NCBI GenBank assembly: GCA_000432275.1
Contig: HF995321.1
Location: 11,970-22,118, forward strand
Direction: 5' to 3'
DNA: 10,149 bases
From: Proteobacteria bacterium CAG:495
GTDB lineage: Bacteria; Pseudomonadota; Alphaproteobacteria; RF32; CAG-239
Shown here piece after piece: positions 1-7,041 of the stretch. The notes below the pieces were generated by a model. It did no database searches, had not been told where the DNA came from, and was given only the letters and a program-made list of their open reading frames with translations. Within the stretch, counting starts at the first letter, position 1. Each line of letters opens with the position of its first letter. The position numbers and the translations under genes are program-made.

Positions 1-2601
1 CTCTTCGGCCCGGGTCAAGGCAACATATAAAAGCCGCCGATACTCTTCAAGGGAAAGTTCCTTTTCCCGCTCCTTAATCCTTTTGCAGTTGGTTTCGAAA
101 TCAGCCGAACTGAACGGATAATACATCACGTCATCCAACAACAGTCCGGCTTCGTTACGGATATTTTTAACCCTCACCGTATCCGGAAGTATAACCACCG
201 GAGCCTGTAAACCTTTGGAACCGTGGACCGTCATAATCCTCACCGCATCGGCTTCGCTCTGTTCCAATTCCCTTTTTATCTCCACTTCGTCTTTCTCAAT
301 CCAATCGATAAACAACTGCAATGTCGGAATATGCTCTTGTTCAAAATTCAAACTGAGATTGACGAATTCGTCTATGCCGTCTTCCGCCTCGTAACCGATG
401 CGCGAAACAAACTTTCTCCGGCCGTCCATTTTATTCAAAATATAGGAATACAGCTCAAACGGCCGTACGAAGTCCGCCATATTCAACAGCGTCTGCAATT
501 CCGAATAAACTTTTCCGTACTTCGGATTCGCTCCCAGCCGGGACCACAGGCTTTTGTCTCCCCGGTTATAACACAGCTCAAACAAATCGTCGTCCGTCAA
601 TCCCCACAAAGGAGACTTCAAAATTGTCGCCAGGGTCAAATCATCGCCCGGCAAAAGGATAAATTTACCGACAGCAACCAAATCCTGCACGGCAACCTGC
701 TCCAGCAAACTTATTTTATCTATGCCTGCAATGGCCACACCCGCATTTTTGCAGGCACGGACAAACTCTTCTACAAAGCTGTTGCGCCGCTGAACCAATA
801 CCATAAAGTCTTTATAGCGCAGGGGACGGTTTTGCGACGCCAGCAGCTCTTTCCTTTCTACCAGGCATTTTATCCGCTCCGCTATCATTTTTGCCAGACG
901 GGAACTCGTCGATTCTGCCGTCACCCGTTCAATCGGCGGCAGCCATATGTCGGGATTTTCGCCATCGCCAGCTTCTATCAGCGGCCATAACTCCACTCTT
1001 CCGCCTTCGCCGATACGAGACGGCGTATGAACAACGCTCTGACCCTCCAAAGCCACACCCTTTTTGGCTTTTTCATCGGCAAACACACAGTTCACCGTAT
1101 CCAGGATGGCAGCCGTTGAACGAAAAGAAACTTCCAGATTGACCTCGTTAAAATTGCCCGAACTTTTCAGCTCTTCTGCAAAATACCGGCGCATACGCTC
1201 AAATTCCTGCGGATCAGCCCCCTGAAAAGAATAAATCGACTGTTTACGGTCACCCACGGCAAATACCGTACAGTTTTTGTCCTTGGCACCCAGCCCGTTA
1301 AAAAACTCATTGGTAATCGCGCGGATAATTGCCCATTGATCCGGCGACGTGTCTTGAGCCTCATCAATCAAGACGTTGTCAATGCCGCCGTCAAGCTTAT
1401 ATAAAACCCAGTCAGCCACGCCCGGGTTCTCAAGCAGCTCCCTGGTTTGCACAATCAGGTCTTCATAATCCATTTTAGAATGGATTTTCTTATATTCATT
1501 GTATCCGCGGATTAAGTCATCTGCCAGAAACAAAACCGCGCGGGTTGCCGCCAAAAGCCTGGCTGCGGCGATTTTGTTGTCCGTTTCCGTCAGCCGTTCC
1601 GCCTCCGCTAATGCAAAATCGGCCCCTTCGGGATATGCCGCCAAGGCTTTTTTAGTTGCAATGTTTTTGCGGGGCTGATTGTCTGCGGTCAAAAAAACGG
1701 CATGATAATCGTCATACAGGACTTCCGGCCGACGGCTGTTCAACACCGTTTCTAAACAAACCGCCTTTTTTCTGTCGGTATCGCTGCCCTGCGCCAGAGC
1801 CGCCGTCAACGCTTTCAGTTTTACAACGTCAATTTCTGAAACAAAAGCCTGTTTCAAACCTTCTTCCGTTTCATTTTCAGAAACGCCGAGCCGACGGGAA
1901 GTTTCCGCCAGCAACATATCCAAAGACCGGTATCTTCCCAAAAGCCTGGCTATTTTGCTACGATTGTCCGTCAACGAACTCATCAGCTTTGGAAACGTGA
2001 ATTCGCTGACTTGTCTGGTAATGAAAGCCAACGCCCGGGCCGTTCTGCTTTCCGGCTCTTCTTCAATTTTCTGCAACAACCGTTTTTTGACTTCCTCAAC
2101 CGCCTCCTTGGCCGTACGGTCATCCATAACTTCAAAATAAGGAGAAATCTTTGCTTCCAGCGGAAATCGCTTTAAAATCTCCTGACAAAAGCTGTGAATG
2201 GTCTGAATCTTCATACCTCCTGGCGTATCAAGCAAAACGGCAAACAACTTGCGTGCCTGAGCTTTGATTTCTTCAGCTTTTGACGTATCTTCCAACCGAA
2301 AGCCCAAAAGTTTTTCCAATTCTTCCTGAAGTTCGACGTCATTGATAACCGCCCACCGGCTCAGCCGTCCGGCAATACGCGTATTCATTTCAACCGCCGC
2401 CGCTTTGGTATAGGTCAGGCACAATATCCGCCCCGGCTGAACGCCTTTAAGCAACAGCCGCAGCACCCGGTCTGAAAGCACTTTGGTTTTTCCGGTGCCG
2501 GCAGAAGCTTCCACCCACACTGAACAATCCGGATTCGACGCCGCCCGCTGCTGCGCCGTAGCCAGTTCGATTCGTGCTTTTCTTTGAGCTTCAATGTCCA
2601 T
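1..2601 (-). CDS. addA: AddA, helicase-nuclease subunit of the AddAB double-strand break repair complex (3'-truncated by window edge)
   Basis: Large subunit of AddAB, the RecBCD counterpart that unwinds and resects DNA ends in the cytoplasm so RecA can load. The leftward frame is open without a stop for 867 codons and leaves the window, so the C-terminal part (roughly 300 residues in this family, with the AddA nuclease domain) is missing. UvrD/Rep superfamily 1 helicase motifs are all readable: Walker A ASAGTGKT (residues 32-39), LCLTYTKAAA just after, TIHSFCQ, Walker B DEAQD (413-417), GDRKQSIYSFQGADP (450-464), FRST (493-496), TVHGSKG (791-797) and YVALTRAEE (859-867). The style of Walker A plus LCLTYTKAAA is that of alphaproteobacterial AddA. 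The ATG at 2601 has an AGGAAGG ribosome binding site 9 bases upstream, and the gene lies 36 bp after addB, so the two are co-transcribed. The SF1 helicase call is near certain. AddA rather than UvrD or RecB rests on the length, the motifs and the addB partner. Confidence 0.95.
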   Translation of the reverse strand, partial: MDIEAQRKARIELATAQQRAASNPDCSVWVEASAGTGKTKVLSDRVLRLLLKGVQPGRILCLTYTKAAAVEMNTRIAGRLSRWAVINDVELQEELEKLLGFRLEDTSKAEEIKAQARKLFAVLLDTPGGMKIQTIHSFCQEILKRFPLEAKISPYFEVMDDRTAKEAVEEVKKRLLQKIEEEPESRTARALAFITRQVSEFTFPKLMSSLTDNRSKIARLLGRYRSLDMLLAETSRRLGVSENETEEGLKQAFVSEIDVVKLKALTAALAQGSDTDRKKAVCLETVLNSRRPEVLYDDYHAVFLTADNQPRKNIATKKALAAYPEGADFALAEAERLTETDNKIAAARLLAATRAVLFLADDLIRGYNEYKKIHSKMDYEDLIVQTRELLENPGVADWVLYKLDGGIDNVLIDEAQDTSPDQWAIIRAITNEFFNGLGAKDKNCTVFAVGDRKQSIYSFQGADPQEFERMRRYFAEELKSSGNFNEVNLEVSFRSTAAILDTVNCVFADEKAKKGVALEGQSVVHTPSRIGEGGRVELWPLIEAGDGENPDIWLPPIERVTAESTSSRLAKMIAERIKCLVERKELLASQNRPLRYKDFMVLVQRRNSFVEEFVRACKNAGVAIAGIDKISLLEQVAVQDLVAVGKFILLPGDDLTLATILKSPLWGLTDDDLFELCYNRGDKSLWSRLGANPKYGKVYSELQTLLNMADFVRPFELYSYILNKMDGRRKFVSRIGYEAEDGIDEFVNLSLNFEQEHIPTLQLFIDWIEKDEVEIKRELEQSEADAVRIMTVHGSKGLQAPVVILPDTVRVKNIRNEAGLLLDDVMYYPFSSADFETNCKRIKEREKELSLEEYRRLLYVALTRAEE

Positions 2602-2637
2602 TAATACAACCCTTCCTGACAAAAGCCTGCCCGGCCT

Positions 2638-5559
2638 TTATTCCTCCTCCGCAACCGACCACTCCTTAACCCGCGCCAGCTGTTCATAATCCGAATACTC
2701 GGGAATCCGCTTGGGATTGGGATGGCAAATATAAGGCGTCGTTTCAAAGTCAAAAACGGATATCAGCTTATGCAGATGATCTTCCGTCGTAGCCAAAATA
2801 TCTTCCATATTTTCCTCGATAACCGTCTCTCTGCGCCCCAGCTGCCAATAAATCAGTTTTGCCACTTCCGCGGCCGGAAGCGTTCCAAATCCATCCTTTT
2901 CCGCAATCAGCCCTTCAATGGGAAGCTGTGGAGCAAACCCCTTGGCCACTTCCTTGGGAGTACGGATTTTTCCGGTTTTGTAATCAATAATGTTTATCCG
3001 GCCGTCTTTGGTTTCGTCAACGCGGTCCGCTTTTGCCGTCACCGTAAACACCCCTGCCGGAGCATTAAAACTAAACTTGCCCTTAACCTCGTTATGGACT
3101 TTTCTGACCTCCTGACGATATTCCTCTTCCACTTTCACCAAATGCTCGGCAATTTTTTCAAAATTAGGCCACCAAAAAGCTCTGCGCTCCAAGGCAAGAT
3201 TGTTTTCGGCAAAACTTTCTTTGCCGATTTCCAACAGCTTTTCAAGCGCGTCGGGCGGTAAAGCCTCATTATACTTATTATTGAATTTTTCCAAAATCGC
3301 ATGAATGATCGTACCGTAATCCGCCATGGTCAAATCGGTCTCTACGTCATCCAGCGGTTTAAGCCTCAGAATATACTTGGCAAAAACGCTGTATGGATCA
3401 CGCATCAAAAGTTCTATGGCACTGGCCGACAATTCCCTCGGGCGCGCACTCACCGGAGGACAGGGAGCCGGAGCGTTTACTTTTTCAAACCGCTCGGGTT
3501 TGTCAAAATTTTTTGCCGACAGGCGGTAGACGACATCGCTGAAATCATTAATCGAAAGGTTCAATGCTTTTAACACCGTTTCCAATCGCATCCACCAGCG
3601 GGATTTAACCATCGGCGTACCCTGCACGCGCTCCGCCCGGGTCAGAAAAACCTCTTCTGCCCCCATCAACAGGGAAAAGTCCAATCCCGATACGCCGATA
3701 GCCTTTTCCGGCAGCGGAAATCCGAAATCTTTTTTCATCGGCCGCGACATCCATGGATCGCTTGCGGCAGCCTGAGGCCAAACGCCTTCATTAACTTCCC
3801 CTGCGATGATGGTATCAAAATGTGTCAGACGGGCTTCAATCGGACCCAGAATTCTCAACCGCGGATGCATACCGAATTTCGGACGTACCATGACGCCCGC
3901 CGCCATTGCTTCCCAAAGTCCCAAATATTCCTTAACGTCGATTTCGCCCAGAACTTCGGCTTTTTCATACCAATCGGCAATAAAGTTTGCGGCGGCTTCG
4001 CCGTCATCGCCGCGCCACAAAATTTGTCCGCCGTCCTTATCGCTTAAAGAGGCAATCCGTTCCGCCGCTTTGATATGGCTTCTGATTAAATCCTTCAAAT
4101 CGGCTTTCTCGCCGCTGCACAATTCGGAAAAATCGCCTTGCAGTTCACAAAGCTTTGCTGCAAAGGCTTCCAACGCCTCGTCTGCTTTACCGCCCCGCCA
4201 GACTTTCTGCTCCAGCTGCCGCGTCAGCATACGCGTTTCCGCATAACTCTGCCCCAATCCCGTCAACGGATGCTTCAGCAAACTTAAGAAGTCAATCCGC
4301 CGGCATTCCCTGACTGCCGTTTTGGCCACCAATCGCAAAAACGTTCCGACCGGCGTTAAGGTCAACGGACGCCCCGCGGAATCGTCAACTTTTATATCCC
4401 AGCGCTCCAGTTCCGAAGCCACGCGGCGGGCCAGGTTTCGGTCCAGAGTAACCAATGCTGCGGTTTTCTCAGGAATTTCCAGTGTCTGACGCATAATTAA
4501 GGCTATTGCCAAAGCCTCTTCCCGGATATCATTGCAATTAACCGCCGTTATGCCGTGCAATGCCTCGGATTTTATTCCCTCTGCCGCCAAATTTCGCCAT
4601 TTGTCGGTAGTCTTTGCCGGACGCATCACTTCACTGATAAGTTTTTCCCGCTCAATATTCCGTGCCGGTTCAAAATCAGCGACGTCTTCCCGTTTCAGCT
4701 CCAGATAATCCAACAATTCCTTCAATTCAAACTGAGGATGCGTTTCATCAATCGCTGCCCAGGAATCTGCGTCCAGTTCCCGATCCAACCCGTTGATAAT
4801 CAACTCGCCCTTCGGCAGAGCCAAAACTGTCGCCGCCAGTTCTTTCATCGCCGGAAACGTAGCTGTTGTTCCCGCGGCAACGATTCTTTTTGCCGGAGGA
4901 TGCTTCCGCCATATATGGCATTGCCGACGAATAAGCTCGTTGCGCCGAAAACTCGGATCGCTCAAACCGCGCTCTTTGAGAATTTCCGGCCAATACCGGG
5001 TGATAATTTCCAAAAACTTCAGCGTTTCCTGCCAATGGGCGGCATATTCCTCCGGCACCAGCTGCGCCAGATTGGAAAAATCCAGATTTTCATTATGAAC
5101 GGTATCTATCAGCCGTGCCAGTTCCTGAGCCAGAAAACAAGCCTGATTCAACGACATCTTTTCCAACCCGAAATCACTTGGTTTGGCCATAATGATTTTG
5201 GTAAACAGCATCAGCCTTTCAGAACGTTCGATTGCCGGAGGCAGCCCGAACAAGGCTTCTTCTGCACCCTCCCCGCTGAGCAGAAGCTCATCCTCCTCAA
5301 CGTCGCCGATAGGCGTCATCTGCGGCAGCAGCGTCGGCTGCATCCCCTGAGCTTTAACAAAAGCATCGGCCATCGCTTTGCAGGCGCGCCTGTTTGGCAG
5401 CAGAAACAAAACCTCTGCCAATGCCAGCGGATTATCCCTGTATTCAGCCAAAAAACGCTCTGCCACGGTATCGACAAAGCAATTGGAAGCAGATATGTTA
5501 TAAATGACGCCCAGAGTCTCGGTCCTTAATTGCTGATTAAATCTTCTAATTCCCGGCAA
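2638..5559 (-). CDS. addB: AddB, nuclease subunit of the AddAB double-strand break repair complex
   Basis: Partner of AddA; supplies the second nuclease and a helicase-like scaffold that in this family does not unwind DNA itself. The 973-residue length fits alphaproteobacterial AddB. The N-terminus has YNISASNCFVDTVA and LLPNRRA (53-59) and shows no Walker A P-loop. The C-terminus is a PD-(D/E)XK RecB-like nuclease: GTIIHAILE (749-757, with the conserved His), ADRVDE (844-849), IIDYKTGK (857-864, with catalytic Asp and Lys) and QLPIEGLIA. It ends with the SDYEQLARVKEW tail typical of the alpha type. I see no cysteine cluster like the iron-sulphur site of Bacillus AddB. The start is uncertain. 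The open frame offers TTG at 5559, overlapping rdgB by 34 bases with a poor ribosome site. Family homology begins near YNIS (residue 20), and an AAGGA site at 5527-5523 lies 8 bases before an in-frame CTG at 5514. The first ATG (residue 63) would remove conserved sequence. addA follows in the same operon. Confidence 0.94.
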   Translation of the reverse strand: MPGIRRFNQQLRTETLGVIYNISASNCFVDTVAERFLAEYRDNPLALAEVLFLLPNRRACKAMADAFVKAQGMQPTLLPQMTPIGDVEEDELLLSGEGAEEALFGLPPAIERSERLMLFTKIIMAKPSDFGLEKMSLNQACFLAQELARLIDTVHNENLDFSNLAQLVPEEYAAHWQETLKFLEIITRYWPEILKERGLSDPSFRRNELIRRQCHIWRKHPPAKRIVAAGTTATFPAMKELAATVLALPKGELIINGLDRELDADSWAAIDETHPQFELKELLDYLELKREDVADFEPARNIEREKLISEVMRPAKTTDKWRNLAAEGIKSEALHGITAVNCNDIREEALAIALIMRQTLEIPEKTAALVTLDRNLARRVASELERWDIKVDDSAGRPLTLTPVGTFLRLVAKTAVRECRRIDFLSLLKHPLTGLGQSYAETRMLTRQLEQKVWRGGKADEALEAFAAKLCELQGDFSELCSGEKADLKDLIRSHIKAAERIASLSDKDGGQILWRGDDGEAAANFIADWYEKAEVLGEIDVKEYLGLWEAMAAGVMVRPKFGMHPRLRILGPIEARLTHFDTIIAGEVNEGVWPQAAASDPWMSRPMKKDFGFPLPEKAIGVSGLDFSLLMGAEEVFLTRAERVQGTPMVKSRWWMRLETVLKALNLSINDFSDVVYRLSAKNFDKPERFEKVNAPAPCPPVSARPRELSASAIELLMRDPYSVFAKYILRLKPLDDVETDLTMADYGTIIHAILEKFNNKYNEALPPDALEKLLEIGKESFAENNLALERRAFWWPNFEKIAEHLVKVEEEYRQEVRKVHNEVKGKFSFNAPAGVFTVTAKADRVDETKDGRINIIDYKTGKIRTPKEVAKGFAPQLPIEGLIAEKDGFGTLPAAEVAKLIYWQLGRRETVIEENMEDILATTEDHLHKLISVFDFETTPYICHPNPKRIPEYSDYEQLARVKEWSVAEEE

Positions 5560-6128
5560 AACTTCTCAAATGCCCGGCCACGGTGCGAAATTTTGGCCTT
5601 TTCCTCTGCCGTAAAATTTGCAAACGTCTTGTCAAAACCGTGCGGCTTAAATATCGGATCAAAACCGAAACCGTTGTGTCCGCTCTTTTCGGAAACAATT
5701 TCGCCTTCGACCTTCCCCTCAAAAAATCGGCATTCCCGACCCGGAATTTTCAGAGCCAGCACACAAGAAAAATGTGCAGACCAATCATTGCTGCCGCTGT
5801 TCCTTAACTCTTCAATAAGGTGCTCCATAGCCCGGTCAAAATCTCTTTCCGGACCGGCATAGCGGGCAGAGTAAACGCCGGGCTTTCCTCCCAGGGCATC
5901 GACACACAATCCGGAATCATCGGCCAAACAGGGCAATCCGGATATTTCGCTTAACTGATTGGCTTTTAACGCCGCATTTTCCCGAAAGGTCGTTCCGGTT
6001 TCCTCCACGTCCGGCAATTCAAGATCGCGCGCCGAAACGACATCCACCTTAAACGGAGCCATCATCCGTTTTATCTCATCGATTTTTCCCTGATTATGAG
6101 ATGCGACCACCAGTTTCTCAATTTTCAT
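5526..6128 (-). CDS. rdgB: RdgB/HAM1 family XTP/dITP diphosphatase (non-canonical purine NTP pyrophosphatase)
   Basis: Hydrolyses dITP, XTP and ITP to the monophosphate plus pyrophosphate, keeping deaminated purines out of DNA and RNA. The 200 residues match the family length end to end: SHNQGKIDEI at the N-terminus (10-19, nucleotide binding), ETGTTFRENAALKA (43-56), LADDSGL (68-74, with the catalytic Asp), GVYSARYAG (84-92), GFGFDPIF (153-160) and SHRGRAFEKF (181-190, base recognition). Its ATG abuts the TAG of rph with no gap, and a GGGAG ribosome site at 6141-6137 sits inside the end of rph, which suggests translational coupling. The 3' end overlaps the possible TTG start of addB. Pairing with AddAB makes sense: excision at incorporated deaminated bases can generate strand breaks, and rdgB mutants of E. 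coli depend on recombination. No other family is plausible. Confidence 0.97.
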   Translation of the reverse strand: MKIEKLVVASHNQGKIDEIKRMMAPFKVDVVSARDLELPDVEETGTTFRENAALKANQLSEISGLPCLADDSGLCVDALGGKPGVYSARYAGPERDFDRAMEHLIEELRNSGSNDWSAHFSCVLALKIPGRECRFFEGKVEGEIVSEKSGHNGFGFDPIFKPHGFDKTFANFTAEEKAKISHRGRAFEKFCRELEDLISN

Positions 6129-6842
6129 CTATTTGACTCCCAAAGCTTCTTTCTGTTTGGCAATCAGCAAGGCAATGCCCTCGCGGCCCAAAGCCAGCAG
6201 CTGGTTAAACTGTGCCTCTTCAAACGGTTCGCCTTCAGCCGTGCCTTGGATTTCCACTATTTTGCCGCTTTCGGTCATTACAAAATTCATATCCACCTGC
6301 GAATTTGAATCCTCTTCGTAATCCACGTCCAAAATCGCTTCTCCGTTAAAAATGTCACACGAAACCGCAGCCACAAATTCTCTTATCGGATTAACCTTGA
6401 TTTTCTTTTCCGCCATCAATTTATGGATAGCCTGATACAACGCGACAAAACCGCCGGTAATTGAAGCAACGCGTGTTCCCCCGTCGGCCTGAATAACGTC
6501 GCAGTCGATGCAAATTGAAATGTCTTTCATATTTTCGAGATTAACCACCGAACGCAAAGAACGTCCGATAAGCCGCTGAATCTCTTGAGTGCGGCCGGAA
6601 GGCTTTTTGCTCTCCCGCGGAACCCGGACTTGTGCAGAGCGCGGCAGCATTGCATATTCCGCGGTTATCCATCCCTTGTTTTGCCCCTTCAGCCACGCCG
6701 GCACTTTCTCTTCCACGCTGGCCGTGCAAATAACATGAGTACCGCCGAATTTTACCAGGCAAGACCCTTCGGCATAAGGATTAAAGCCGGGAACAAGTTC
6801 AATATTTCTGATTTCGTTGTTAGCTCTTTGTGAATGGCGCAT
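6129..6842 (-). CDS. rph: Ribonuclease PH (phosphorolytic tRNA 3'-end exoribonuclease)
   Basis: Phosphate-dependent 3'-5' exoribonuclease that trims tRNA precursors and other stable RNAs, releasing nucleoside diphosphates; the family forms a hexamer of dimers. At 237 residues it is full length. Diagnostic segments are the N-terminal NEIRNIELVPGF (9-20), AEGSCLVKFG (24-33), GWITAEYAMLPRS (57-69), SGRTQEIQRLIGRSLR (82-97), CDVIQADGGTR (114-124; the GTR contacts phosphate) and LDVDYEEDS (171-179). The ATG at 6842 starts where the family usually starts and has AAGG and AGGA elements just upstream. It is the first gene of the rph-rdgB-addB-addA unit, with a sigma70-like promoter about 30 bp upstream. 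rph next to rdgB is a common alphaproteobacterial arrangement. The usual divergent neighbour in many alphaproteobacteria is hrcA-grpE; here glgA lies between rph and grpE and no hrcA is seen. Confidence 0.97.
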   Translation of the reverse strand: MRHSQRANNEIRNIELVPGFNPYAEGSCLVKFGGTHVICTASVEEKVPAWLKGQNKGWITAEYAMLPRSAQVRVPRESKKPSGRTQEIQRLIGRSLRSVVNLENMKDISICIDCDVIQADGGTRVASITGGFVALYQAIHKLMAEKKIKVNPIREFVAAVSCDIFNGEAILDVDYEEDSNSQVDMNFVMTESGKIVEIQGTAEGEPFEEAQFNQLLALGREGIALLIAKQKEALGVK

Positions 6843-6868
6843 TTTTCCTACCTTTTCATATTCAGTTA

Positions 6869-6904
6869 TGTCGGAATAATACCCCGCTTTTCGCTCCTGT
6901 GCAA
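6869..6904 (-). promoter_or_regulatory. Predicted sigma70-type promoter for the rph-rdgB-addB-addA operon
   Basis: Reading leftward, TTGCAC (6904-6899) is followed by exactly 17 bases and then TATTAT (6881-6876), each hexamer at or near 5 of 6 to the bacterial consensus. Transcription would start near 6871-6869, giving a leader of just under 30 bases before the rph ATG. It is the best promoter in the 153 bases between the glgA terminator and rph. This is prediction from sequence only. Confidence 0.7.
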
Positions 6905-6994
6905 CAGCTTATTTGATGATAAAAAGCAGAACTTTTATCCGGCTTTGTATCCTAACCCGTCATTAAACCGTTTTTGAATATGGATTTAAAATTC

Positions 6995-7032
6995 TAAAAA
7001 AAATCCCGACAGCAGAAAAACCGTCAGGATTT
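6995..7032 (-). terminator. Intrinsic terminator of glgA
   Basis: On the minus strand AAATCCTGAC (7032-7023) pairs with GTCGGGATTT (7010-7001): 10 pairs with one U-G wobble around a 12-base loop, followed by a run of U (7003-6996 read leftward, partly shared with the stem). It begins 9 bases after the glgA stop codon. It should isolate glgA transcription from the rph operon on the same strand. Confidence 0.85.
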
Positions 7033-7041
7033 ATTCTTTTT

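Noticed and set aside
223..990. 255-codon rightward open frame at the left end
   Set aside because: It lies opposite the addA region carrying the TVHGSKG motif; addA is open over the whole stretch and explains it.
4555..5529. 324-codon rightward open frame opposite addB
   Set aside because: It is antisense to well-supported AddB, has no recognisable domain and has a biased composition typical of a mirror frame. Long antisense frames are expected opposite such coding sequence.
6907..6927. Imperfect inverted repeat GCTTATTT...TAAAAAGC upstream of the rph promoter
   Set aside because: Only 6 of 8 positions pair in an AT-rich stretch with no following T run; not distinguishable from chance.
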